Source: Zeimonas sp937903095
Lineage (GTDB): Bacteria; Pseudomonadota; Gammaproteobacteria; Burkholderiales; Burkholderiaceae_E
Assembly: GCA_937903095.1 (NCBI GenBank)
Contig: CALCZN010000348.1
Coordinates: 1 to 22,865 of the forward strand
Direction: 5' to 3'
DNA: 22,865 nucleotides
In this document: positions 15,693 through 22,456 of the stretch, piece by piece
How the letters are laid out: each line of letters starts with the position of its first letter
How positions within the stretch are numbered: the first letter of the stretch is position 1
The notes under the pieces: generated by a model
Told to the model about the DNA's origin: nothing
What the model saw: the letters and a program-made list of their open reading frames with translations, nothing else
Databases searched by the model: none
Position numbers and translations under genes: made by a program

Positions 15693-16904
15693 CTACTGGA
15701 CGAGCGGACAACCGCCTTCCGAAATCGGCCGGAACGCCTTCTCGGCAGGCACCGTCGCGCGCAGCTTGTAGTAGTCCCACGGATACTTCGACTCGGCCGG
15801 CTTCTTGACTTCGAACAGATAGACCGGATGGATCTTGCGTCCGTCCTGCCGGATCGTTCCCGGTCCGAACAAGGGGTCGTCGGTGGGCAGCTCCTTCATC
15901 TTGTCGATCGCCTTCCTGCCGTCGTCGGATCCGGCCGCGCGAACCGCCTTGAGGTAATGCAGCACACCCGCGTAGACGCCCGCCTGGTTCATCGTGGGTT
16001 TGCGACCGCGATGCAACGAAGCGAAGCGCTCCGACCATGCGCGCGTGCCCTCGTTCAGGTCCCAGTAGAAGGGCTCGGCAAGCAGCAATCCCTGCGCGCT
16101 TTCGAGACCGAGCGCATGGACGTCGGTGATCAGCGTCATCAGGCCCGCGAACTGCTGCCCGCCGCGCCGGATCCCGAAGTCGGCCCCTTGCTTGATCGCG
16201 TTGATCGTGTCGGCGCCCGAGCTCGCGAGCCCGATGATCTTCGCCTTCGAAGCCTGCGCCTGCAGCAGGAACGAAGAGAAGTCCTGCGTGTTCAACGGAT
16301 GGCGAACGCTGCCGAGAACCCTGCCGCCGCTTCGCTGCACCACTTCGCCGGTTTGACGCTCGAGCTCGTGACCGAAGGTGTAGTCGACCGACAGGAAGAA
16401 CCACGAATCGCCGCCGGAGCGCACGACCGCGTCGCCGATCGCGTGAGTCAGCATCCAGGTGTCGGAGGTCCACTGGATCGTGGTCGGCGAACACGCCTTT
16501 CCGGTTAGGGCCGAAGTGGCGGGAGAGGTGGCGAGCACCGCCTTCCCCTTGGCGCGCGCGATCTCGTTGACGGCGAGCGCAACCGCGGAGTTCGTCAGAT
16601 CGGCGATCGCATCCACCCCGTCGACGTCGTACCACTGGCGAGCGATTGCGGAGCCGACGTCCGCCTTGCTCTGGTGATCGGCGGAAACGATCTCGATCCT
16701 GAAGTCGCTCGCGCCGCCGGCCTGGAAATCCTCGACGGCCATGCGCGCCGCGACCACTGCTCCGGCGCCGCCGGCATCGGAATACGGACCGGACATGTCT
16801 CCGAGAACGCCGATGCGCACGACGCCGTCGGAAATCTGCGCCTGCGCGGCCACCGCCGAAAAGGCGGCGAGGAGCGCGACCATGCGTACACGAGTCGAGA
16901 ACAT
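15693..16904 (-). CDS. Liv-type ABC substrate-binding protein, paralogue A
   Basis: Periplasmic binding protein of 403 residues, exactly the length of the neighbouring paralogue, with the same block order. The signal peptide is MFSTRVRMVALLAAFSAVAAQAQ. The mature protein begins ISDGVVRIGVLGDMSGPYS. It shares WYDVDGVDAI, ALTGKACSP, SWFFLSVDYTFGHELER, NTQDFSSFLLQAQAS and SEGGCPLV with a widespread betaproteobacterial and rhizobial family of binding proteins often found next to catabolic genes. The ATG at 16904 has AGGA/GGGGAGG-like sequence upstream. It lies 47 bp after the AhpD-like gene. Differences from copy B cluster in places that may touch ligand (for example ADLTNSAVA against LGTGNSAVG), suggesting split specificity; this is inference. 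Confidence 0.92.
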   Translation of the reverse strand: MFSTRVRMVALLAAFSAVAAQAQISDGVVRIGVLGDMSGPYSDAGGAGAVVAARMAVEDFQAGGASDFRIEIVSADHQSKADVGSAIARQWYDVDGVDAIADLTNSAVALAVNEIARAKGKAVLATSPATSALTGKACSPTTIQWTSDTWMLTHAIGDAVVRSGGDSWFFLSVDYTFGHELERQTGEVVQRSGGRVLGSVRHPLNTQDFSSFLLQAQASKAKIIGLASSGADTINAIKQGADFGIRRGGQQFAGLMTLITDVHALGLESAQGLLLAEPFYWDLNEGTRAWSERFASLHRGRKPTMNQAGVYAGVLHYLKAVRAAGSDDGRKAIDKMKELPTDDPLFGPGTIRQDGRKIHPVYLFEVKKPAESKYPWDYYKLRATVPAEKAFRPISEGGCPLVQ

Positions 16905-16951
16905 GTCCTGGCCTCCCCCTTCGAATTGCCGGACTACAGCGAACTGCGGGA

Positions 16952-17350
16952 TCAGATCGGGTTCGTGCTCTCGGATTCCTTCTTCCTGCCCGGCTGGCTC
17001 TTTCCCTGTTGATACTCCTCGAGTGCCTCCAGCGCGTTGCCGGCGTAGACCATCGTCGGCCCGTCACCTTCCATCACGGCAACGCCCAGCGCTTCCATGA
17101 TCTCGGCCTCGGTACAGCCATGCTTCAGGCAGTCGCGAACGTGGAACGTGATGCAGACGTCGCAATGCTTGGAGACGACGAGCGCAAGCGCGATCAGCTC
17201 TTTCGTCTTCCGATCGAGCGCACCGTCCTTCATCGCCTCTTCGTTGACGGTCCAGAAGGCCTCGTTCAGTTTCGCGTGGTACTTCTGGAACTTCGTCACG
17301 TACTTTCCGTTGTGACGCATGTGTTCGCGGAATGACTTGCCGTTCGGCAT
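16952..17350 (-). CDS. AhpD-like/carboxymuconolactone decarboxylase-family protein
   Basis: Small all-helical protein of 132 residues, a normal length. The core has E51, then C63-D-V-C66 and H70 (KELIALALVV, then KHCDVCITFH), the CXXC...H set used by AhpD-type peroxidase-linked proteins. Plain gamma-carboxymuconolactone decarboxylases usually lack this CXXC pair, so a redox or peroxide role is more likely than decarboxylation, though the family is named after both. The ATG at 17350 has GAGGAG 7 nt upstream (17358-17363). It is the first gene of the six-gene minus-strand operon and is transcribed away from the GntR gene. The C-terminal 18 residues are charged and probably disordered. Confidence 0.9.
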   Translation of the reverse strand: MPNGKSFREHMRHNGKYVTKFQKYHAKLNEAFWTVNEEAMKDGALDRKTKELIALALVVSKHCDVCITFHVRDCLKHGCTEAEIMEALGVAVMEGDGPTMVYAGNALEALEEYQQGKSQPGRKKESESTNPI

Positions 17351-17376
17351 CGCGGGTCTCCTCGATGGTTCGCCCG

Positions 17377-17405
17377 AGTATGGGTCGCGACCTCCCCGGT
17401 GTCAT
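17377..17405 (-). promoter_or_regulatory. Candidate sigma-70 promoter of the six-gene minus-strand operon
   Basis: On the minus strand, ATGACA (17405-17400, 5 of 6 matches to -35) is followed after 17 bases by CATACT (17382-17377, 4 of 6 to -10). The start would be near 17370, giving a leader of about 20 nt that holds the GAGGAG ribosome site. Confidence 0.4.
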
Positions 17406-17500
17406 TGGCGCGGGTCGCCAGATCATTGACAAATCCCGCCGAGAGACGCGTCGACGCTCGGCCGGGGCCGCGACCGGAGATCGGCCGTGTCACGGCCCCC

Positions 17501-17530
17501 TTGACCGTCTCCACCGTTTCCCCCTAGACT
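17501..17530 (+). promoter_or_regulatory. Candidate sigma-70 promoter of gntR
   Basis: TTGACC (17501-17506, 5 of 6) and TAGACT (17525-17530, 4 of 6) are separated by 18 bases. The predicted start near 17537 leaves only about 15 nt before the ATG at 17552 and no Shine-Dalgarno sequence, so the message would be nearly leaderless. Confidence 0.45.
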
Positions 17531-17546
17531 CCAACCACCTGTTATG

Positions 17547-17558
17547 TTGTTATGACAA
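17547..17558. promoter_or_regulatory. Candidate GntR/HutC operator over the gntR start codon (TTGT-N4-ACAA)
   Basis: TTGTTATGACAA is a dyad with perfect 4-bp arms, and its centre contains the ATG of gntR. The form resembles HutC-type sites. It lies about 10 nt downstream of the predicted transcription start, where bound repressor would stop its own transcription. It also sits in a tandem 8-bp repeat (TGTTATGT at 17540-17547, TGTTATGA at 17548-17555). A half-site, TGACAA, recurs at 17427-17432 toward the divergent promoter. Confidence 0.45.
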
Positions 17559-18304
17559 GTACCGAACTCGACATCTCCTCCAGCGTCGCCGACCTCGCTC
17601 CGCTCTACCGGCGGGTTTCGAGGACGCTCGAGGAGCGCATCCGCAGCGGCGCGCTCCCGCCGGGGTCGCCGCTTCCCTCCGAGGGCCAGCTCTGCGACAG
17701 CTTCGGCGTGAGCCGGATCACCGTACGCCGCGCGCTCGAGGAACTGGTACAGCGACGGCTCGTGGTGCGCCGTCGCGGGATCGGCAGCTTCGTCAGCACT
17801 CCGGATCAATACGTGAAGGCGGTGTCGCTGACCGGTTTCATCGAGGACGTCGTTCCGCTGAACCAGTTGAAGATCCTCGACGTCGCGACCGCACCGCTTC
17901 CGCCCGAGGTCGTTTCGATGGCCGGCGCGCTCGAAGTCGAATCGGTTCAGCGTGTCACCGCGGTGAACCACCTGTCCGACGGTCCGCTGTCGTTCGCGAA
18001 GTTCTTCTTTCCCCCGGAGGTCGCGCCCCTGATCTCCCGCAGCGAGCTCGAAGGGCCGGTGTCGCCGATCAAGCTCGTCGAGGCGAAGACGCGCCAGAGG
18101 GTGCATCACGCGATGCAGATCGTCGAAGCAGCGAAGGCCGACGCACGGGTTGCGAAGCAGCTGGGAATCGATCCCGGCACGCCGATCCTGCGGATCGTCC
18201 GGGCCTACGTCGCCAACAACGGCGCCCTGATGGAAGCAGTCGACGCGTTGTATCACCCGACCCGCTACCGCTTCGCGGCCACTCTGGTTCCGCGCGCCGG
18301 CTGA
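17552..18304 (+). CDS. GntR-family transcriptional regulator, HutC/UTRA type
   Basis: Regulator of 250 residues, normal for the HutC subfamily. The N-terminal winged helix spans about 17-83 (LAPLYRRVSRTLEERIRSG, then LPSEGQLCDSFGVSRITVRR), followed by a UTRA ligand domain at about 90-245, which in this subfamily binds the pathway substrate or an intermediate. The ATG at 17552 has no Shine-Dalgarno sequence; the competing ATG at 17544 leads to a stop after three codons. A promoter and a dyad operator are predicted directly upstream and over the start, which fits autorepression. It is the first gene of the plus-strand catabolic operon, 51 bp before the DUF6282 gene, and is divergent from the six-gene operon. 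It probably represses both until a substrate appears; this is inference from position. Confidence 0.93.
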   Translation: MTSTELDISSSVADLAPLYRRVSRTLEERIRSGALPPGSPLPSEGQLCDSFGVSRITVRRALEELVQRRLVVRRRGIGSFVSTPDQYVKAVSLTGFIEDVVPLNQLKILDVATAPLPPEVVSMAGALEVESVQRVTAVNHLSDGPLSFAKFFFPPEVAPLISRSELEGPVSPIKLVEAKTRQRVHHAMQIVEAAKADARVAKQLGIDPGTPILRIVRAYVANNGALMEAVDALYHPTRYRFAATLVPRAG

Positions 18305-18355
18305 ACGCCGATTCTCCGCCCGAAACCTCTCCTGAATCGCCCACAAGGAAACCCG

Positions 18356-19438
18356 ATGTCCGGAATCGTCGAGAGCAGCAAGCACATCAGCCTGGAAGAC
18401 CTGCTGAACTACGAGGCACCGCCCGAGCGTGTCGAGGAGTTTCTCGAACTCATCCCGCTCGACATCGAGAACGTCAGCGACGACGTCAAGCGCTATCTGC
18501 TCAAGCAGGTCATCGAGATGATGCAGCTCGAGTACGGCCGCTACGAGAACAAGACGCGCATCACCGAGGAACTGATCGACGACATCATGCGCGGTTCGGT
18601 CGATACGCACGTGCACGGCGCATCGGATCCCTTCGAGCGCTCGCAGTACGAGGACGAGATCGGCATCAACGCGACGAAGGCCGGAATGCGGGCCATCGTC
18701 ATCAAGACCTGGTACAGCCCGTCGGCGTCTCGCAACGGCCTGACGCAGCGGGCGGTCGACAAGTTCGCGCGCGAGAACGACCTGCAGCCGACGCAGATCC
18801 TCGGCGGCGTGACGCTGAACAAGCCGGCCGGCGGGATCAACCCCGAAGCGGTGCGCAAGTGCCTCGGCTTTCCGAACTTCCGCTCGGTCTGGATGCCGAT
18901 GGCCGACTCGTACTGGCATCAGTACGTCGTGTTCAACCGGAAGAACGAGGGAATCCGTTTCCTCGACGAGCGCAACCGCCTGATTCCCGAGATGCGCGAG
19001 ATCCTCAGCATCATCGCCGACAACGATCTCGTGCTCTGCTGCGGCCACTATCCCTACCAGGATCTGAAGATCCTCTTCGAAGAAGCGAAGAAGGCCGGCG
19101 TCAAGCGTATGGAGTCGGTCCACCCGACGCTGGTCCACAGCAAGCACACGATGGAGAACTTCCGCGAGCTCGCCTCCGAGGGCATCGCGATCGGGCTGAT
19201 GGGCGTCGCGTCGGTGAACATCCGCTTCATCGAAGGCTTCCGCTGGTACATCAAGACGATCAAGGCCTTCAGCGACCACATGGTCATCGGCACCGATTCC
19301 GGCCAGGTGCAGAACCTCGCGCACATCGACGGCCTGCGCTGGCTCGCGAAGGTGCTGCTCGCCTACGGCGTCACGCAGGAAGAGGTGACGAAGATCTTCA
19401 AGACCAACCCGGCTCGCCACCTGGGGCTCGATCGGTGA
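18356..19438 (+). CDS. DUF6282-like, amidohydrolase-type metal-dependent hydrolase
   Basis: Putative cytoplasmic TIM-barrel hydrolase of 360 residues. Candidate metal ligands read as in the amidohydrolase superfamily: H85-x-H87 (DTHVHG), K117 (VIKTWYSP), H231 (CGHYP), H256 (VHPTLVH) and D314 (GTDSG). Segments GMRAIVIKTW, GGVTLNKPAGGINPEAV and VWMPMADSYWHQ match my memory of DUF6282 proteins. The barrel is preceded by an acidic, helical extension of about 80 residues (EAPPERVEEFLELIPLDIENV) that I do not associate with the family core. The ATG at 18356 has AAGGA upstream. The stop overlaps the start of tctB (TGATG), tying it to the transporter. It could hydrolyse a lactone, amide or ester made available by uptake, or act as a decarboxylase; the substrate is not known. 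Confidence 0.8.
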   Translation: MSGIVESSKHISLEDLLNYEAPPERVEEFLELIPLDIENVSDDVKRYLLKQVIEMMQLEYGRYENKTRITEELIDDIMRGSVDTHVHGASDPFERSQYEDEIGINATKAGMRAIVIKTWYSPSASRNGLTQRAVDKFARENDLQPTQILGGVTLNKPAGGINPEAVRKCLGFPNFRSVWMPMADSYWHQYVVFNRKNEGIRFLDERNRLIPEMREILSIIADNDLVLCCGHYPYQDLKILFEEAKKAGVKRMESVHPTLVHSKHTMENFRELASEGIAIGLMGVASVNIRFIEGFRWYIKTIKAFSDHMVIGTDSGQVQNLAHIDGLRWLAKVLLAYGVTQEEVTKIFKTNPARHLGLDR

Positions 19439-19875
19439 TGACGCGCGCGGCAATCGGCGATGCCGCGCTCGTAGCGGTCGGCGTCGCCGCGTGCATCTTC
19501 GGCGCGCGGCTCGGGATCGGCGCGATCAACGCGCCCGAAAGCGGACTGATGCCCTTCATCGTCGGTGCGCTGCTCGCTGCGCTCGGGCTCCCCGGATTGT
19601 TCGCGCGGGCAGGCGACGGGCACGGCGAAGCCGACGGCGACGACACGCCCTTCGTGCGCAATCCGCGCGGCTGGCTGCTGACCGTGGCTGCCGTGATCGG
19701 ACTCGCTGTGGGCGTGGCGTACCTCTCGTTCGTGCCCGCCGTCTTCCTCTTCACGCTCGTTCTCTACACCGCGGGCGGTCCGCGCCGCATCGTCGGCTCC
19801 CTCGTGTATCCGGCGCTCGTGACGCTCGCCTGCTGGCTCGTCTTCGTGCACTGGTTCGGCGTGTCCTTCCGCTGA
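19438..19875 (+). CDS. TctB-family small membrane subunit of second TTT transporter
   Basis: Membrane protein of 145 residues with the typical TctB plan. One helix at about 7-25 is followed by the NAPESGLMPFIVGALLAALGL segment (the P-x-x-P/G-L-x-P-F pattern common in TctB) and an acidic loop at about 58-72. Two or three more helices follow, ending WLVFVHWFGVSF. The ATG at 19438 overlaps the previous stop as TGATG; a GTG at 19435 is an in-frame alternative. Its partner tctA starts 1 bp after its stop. Sequence conservation in TctB is low, so the assignment leans on topology and context, which are clear here. Confidence 0.88.
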   Translation: MTRAAIGDAALVAVGVAACIFGARLGIGAINAPESGLMPFIVGALLAALGLPGLFARAGDGHGEADGDDTPFVRNPRGWLLTVAAVIGLAVGVAYLSFVPAVFLFTLVLYTAGGPRRIVGSLVYPALVTLACWLVFVHWFGVSFR

Positions 19876-19876
19876 G

Positions 19877-21379
19877 ATGCTCGTCGATCTACTCCTCGGC
19901 TTCCAGGTCGCGTTCGAGTGGCAGAACCTCGCGTTCTGTTTCGCCGGCGCACTGCTCGGAACGCTCATCGGCGTGCTGCCGGGAATCGGCCCGGCCGGGG
20001 CGCTCGCGCTGCTGCTGCCCGCCACGATGGCGGTGCCGCCCGTCACCGCGATCATCATGATGGCGGGCATCTACTACGGTGCGATGTACGGCGGATCGAC
20101 CACCGCGATCCTCGTGAACATCCCCGGCGAAGCCGCGTCGATCGTCACGACGCTCGACGGCTATCAGATGGCGCAGAAGGGGCGCGCCGGACCGGCACTG
20201 GCAATCGCGGCGCTCGGGTCCTTTGCGGCCGGCCTCCTTGCCATCGCCGGCCTCGTCTTCGTTGCGCCGCCGCTTGCCGACATCGCGCTCAGCTTCCAGT
20301 CGCCGGAGTTCGTCGCACTGCTCGTTCTCGGCCTGACATTGACGAGCTATATCGCCTTCGGCTCGAAACGGCGCGCGTTCATGATGGCCGCGTTCGGGCT
20401 GCTGCTGGGTACGATCGGCCTGGACCCGGTCGACGGTGTGGAGCGCCTGACCTTCGGCTCGACGTACCTGCTCGACGGCATCGGCCTCGTGCCGCTGGTG
20501 ATGGGGCTGTTCGGCGTCGCCGAAGTACTGGTGAACATCGACGACAACATCCGGCAATCGACCGTGTCCGGATCGGTCGGTCGCGTGATGCCGAGCCGGA
20601 ACGACCTGAAGGATTCCGCGGGCCCGACGCTGCGCGGTAGCGGGCTCGGTTTCCTGATCGGGATCATCCCGGGCGGCAACGCGATCATCGCGTCGATGCT
20701 CTCGTACATCACCGAGCGCAAGCTCTCGCGCACGCCCGAGCGTTTTGGGCAGGGCGCGATCGAAGGCGTCGCCGGCCCGGAAGCCGCGAACAACTCCGCG
20801 GCCGTCAGCGCATTCGTTCCGCTCGTCACGCTCGGCATCCCGACCAACTCGGTGATGGCGCTGATGCTCGCCGGGCTGATGGTGCAGGGCGTTTCGCCCG
20901 GGCCGATGTTCATCTCGCAGCACGCCGACGTGTTCTGGGGACTGATGGCGAGCATGATCATCGGCAACGCGATGCTGCTCGTGTTGAATCTTCCGCTGAT
21001 CGGCCTGTGGATCCGGCTGCTGAAGATCGAGTACCGGTACCTGTTCCCGGTGCTGCTCCTCTTCTGCTTCATCGGCGCCTACGTCGTCAACAACTCGTAC
21101 TTCGACGTGGGCGTGATGCTGGTGTTCGGGCTGTTCGGTTTCTGGATGCGTCGCAACCGGCTCGAACCGGCGCCGCTGATCCTGGCCTTCGTGCTCGGTC
21201 CGATGCTGGAGGAGAACCTGCGGCGCACGCTGATCGTCTCGGAAGGCTCCTTCGGGATCTTCTTCGAGCGACCGATCGCACTCACTTTCCTTTGCCTCGC
21301 GCTGTTGCTCCCCATCATCGGTTCGCTGCCGGCGATGGCGGGCCGGCTGACGAAGATCCGCGCACCGGAAGACGTCTAG
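19877..21379 (+). CDS. TctA-family large membrane subunit of second TTT transporter
   Basis: Polytopic permease subunit of 500 residues, the standard TctA length, with canonical motifs. Repeat 1 has GVLPGIGPAGALALLLPAT (32-50), MYGGSTTAILVNIPGEAASI (70-89) and LDGYQMAQKGRAG. Repeat 2 has GIIPGGNAIIASMLSYITE, GPEAANNSAAVSAFVPLVTL and GIPTNSVMALML. Unlike the first TctA in this window it keeps the ANN triad and NIPG. The ATG at 19877 has no Shine-Dalgarno sequence and lies 1 bp after the tctB stop, so translation probably depends on coupling. It forms the transporter with the genes on either side; the likely cargo is a carboxylate, the usual TTT substrate class. Confidence 0.96.
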   Translation: MLVDLLLGFQVAFEWQNLAFCFAGALLGTLIGVLPGIGPAGALALLLPATMAVPPVTAIIMMAGIYYGAMYGGSTTAILVNIPGEAASIVTTLDGYQMAQKGRAGPALAIAALGSFAAGLLAIAGLVFVAPPLADIALSFQSPEFVALLVLGLTLTSYIAFGSKRRAFMMAAFGLLLGTIGLDPVDGVERLTFGSTYLLDGIGLVPLVMGLFGVAEVLVNIDDNIRQSTVSGSVGRVMPSRNDLKDSAGPTLRGSGLGFLIGIIPGGNAIIASMLSYITERKLSRTPERFGQGAIEGVAGPEAANNSAAVSAFVPLVTLGIPTNSVMALMLAGLMVQGVSPGPMFISQHADVFWGLMASMIIGNAMLLVLNLPLIGLWIRLLKIEYRYLFPVLLLFCFIGAYVVNNSYFDVGVMLVFGLFGFWMRRNRLEPAPLILAFVLGPMLEENLRRTLIVSEGSFGIFFERPIALTFLCLALLLPIIGSLPAMAGRLTKIRAPEDV

Positions 21380-21418
21380 CGCCGATGCATTCGAGCGTTC
21401 AACCCGGAGGAGATGCTT

Positions 21419-22402
21419 ATGCTTCGCTATCTGAAAATCAGCTCGTTCGTGGTCGCAGGCTTCGCCGCCGCCGTTCTCGGCAGCGGCACCGCGATCGCGC
21501 AGGGGACCGGCGCCTATCCCAGCAAGCAGATCGACCTGATGATCCCGTGGCCGACCGGCGGAAGAACTGACGTCTCGATCCGCATGATCGCGCCATACCT
21601 GGAGAAGGCGCTCGGACAGCCCGTCGTGATCCACAACAAGGTGGGCGGTGCAGGCCTGGTCGGGATGACCGCGGTGCGCGACGCGGCGCCCGACGGCTAC
21701 ACGATCTCCACCGGCGGGATCGCCATGGCGAGCATCCAGTACCAGAAGAGCAACGCGCCGATGCTGTGGGACTACACCTGGCTCGCGCGCACCTACTCGA
21801 CGCCGCTCGTCGTCGCCGTCCCCGCCGACTCACCGTTCAGGAATGCGAAGGAGCTCGTCGACTACGCCAGGGCGAACCCGGGCAAGGTCACGCACGCGAA
21901 CAGCGGCACGGGCAGCTCGACGCATCTCGCCTCGGCCGGCATGGCGAAGAAGCTCGGCATCCGGATCGGCCAGGTCCCCTACAAGGGGGAAGGGCCCGCG
22001 GTGGTCGGCCTTGCCGGGGGCGAAGCCTCCTTTTCGCTGGGTCTGATGCCGGCGTTCAAGACGCTGCTCGATGCCGGAAAGCTGAGGATCCTCGGCGTTG
22101 CCGACACCCGGCGAAGCCCGCTGCATCCGGAGTTGCCGACGCTCGCCGAGCAGGGCGTCGATTTCGTCTCGATCGCGTTCGAAGCGCTGCACATGCCCAA
22201 AGGCGCTTCGCCCGAAGTGCTCGCGAAGCTGCGCTCGGCGGCGCAACAGGCGTTGAACGACGCCGAGCTGCGGGAGCGGCTGGCGACGATCGGCCTGAAC
22301 CTCGCGTACCAGGACGGGCCCGAGTTCGTCGAGTGGCTCAAGCAGTATGACCAGGAGACGAAGGCGCTGATGACCGAGCTCGGCATGGTCCAGAAGGACT
22401 GA
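21419..22402 (+). CDS. Bug/TctC-family binding protein of second TTT transporter
   Basis: Periplasmic binding protein of 327 residues. A Sec signal (MLRYLKISSFVVAGFAAAVL) with probable cleavage after AIA near residue 27 is followed by YPSKQIDLMIPWPTGGRTD, close to the usual Bug opening (P-x-P-P-G-G-x-x-D). Then come VVIHNKVGGAGLVG, PDGYT and VPYKGEGPAVVGLAGGE, all typical. The ATG at 21419 lies 8 nt after GGAGG; the ATG at 21413 (two residues longer) is only 2 nt from it and is less likely. It ends the tctBAC set and is followed by a strong stem-loop before the PrpD gene. Such a position favours high binding-protein expression relative to neighbours. The ligand is probably an organic acid but is not identified. 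Confidence 0.95.
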   Translation: MLRYLKISSFVVAGFAAAVLGSGTAIAQGTGAYPSKQIDLMIPWPTGGRTDVSIRMIAPYLEKALGQPVVIHNKVGGAGLVGMTAVRDAAPDGYTISTGGIAMASIQYQKSNAPMLWDYTWLARTYSTPLVVAVPADSPFRNAKELVDYARANPGKVTHANSGTGSSTHLASAGMAKKLGIRIGQVPYKGEGPAVVGLAGGEASFSLGLMPAFKTLLDAGKLRILGVADTRRSPLHPELPTLAEQGVDFVSIAFEALHMPKGASPEVLAKLRSAAQQALNDAELRERLATIGLNLAYQDGPEFVEWLKQYDQETKALMTELGMVQKD

Positions 22403-22409
22403 TCCGCGA

Positions 22410-22438
22410 CCGCCCGCGACGCGGCGTATCGCGGGCGG
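22410..22438 (+). promoter_or_regulatory. Intra-operon stem-loop between tctC and prpD-like gene
   Basis: A perfect 10-bp GC-rich stem (CCGCCCGCGA and TCGCGGGCGG) encloses a 9-nt loop, beginning 7 nt after the tctC stop. No run of T follows, so it is not a standard intrinsic terminator. It may protect the tctC 3' end from exonucleases or reduce transcription into the next gene. Confidence 0.6.
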
Positions 22439-22456
22439 ATCCGGCCACGGGAACAG

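Larger units (their letters stand above)
14442..16904 (-). repeat. Tandem gene duplication: two 403-residue binding-protein genes
   Basis: The genes at 14442-15653 and 15693-16904 are head-to-tail copies offset by 1251 bp. Similarity is visible at the DNA level too, for instance around 14455-14530 against 15706-15780 (shared GAGCGGACAACCGCC and CTTGTAGTAGTC). Many third positions differ, so the duplication is not recent. Confidence 0.8.

Noticed and set aside
14310..16508. A 732-codon plus-strand open frame opposite the two binding-protein genes, and an 898-codon minus-strand frame at 14371-17067
   Set aside because: Both are shadows of the duplicated binding-protein genes. Their internal repetition only mirrors the duplication.
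16952..17350. Naming the AhpD-like gene as pcaC (4-carboxymuconolactone decarboxylase)
   Set aside because: The CXXC...H motif points to the AhpD side of the family, and no other protocatechuate-branch gene is present.
17426..17431. TTGACA as a plus-strand -35 box
   Set aside because: A perfect hexamer, but no acceptable -10 lies 16-19 bp downstream. The pair at 17501-17530 is better placed for gntR.
19889..21634. A 581-codon minus-strand open frame opposite tctA
   Set aside because: Composition is His/Arg/Asp/Glu-rich with no membrane or domain signal, and the plus strand carries a textbook TctA.
22410..22438. Intrinsic terminator after tctC
   Set aside because: The stem is strong, but no T-tract follows and a same-strand gene starts 18 bp later, so it is listed as a stem-loop instead.
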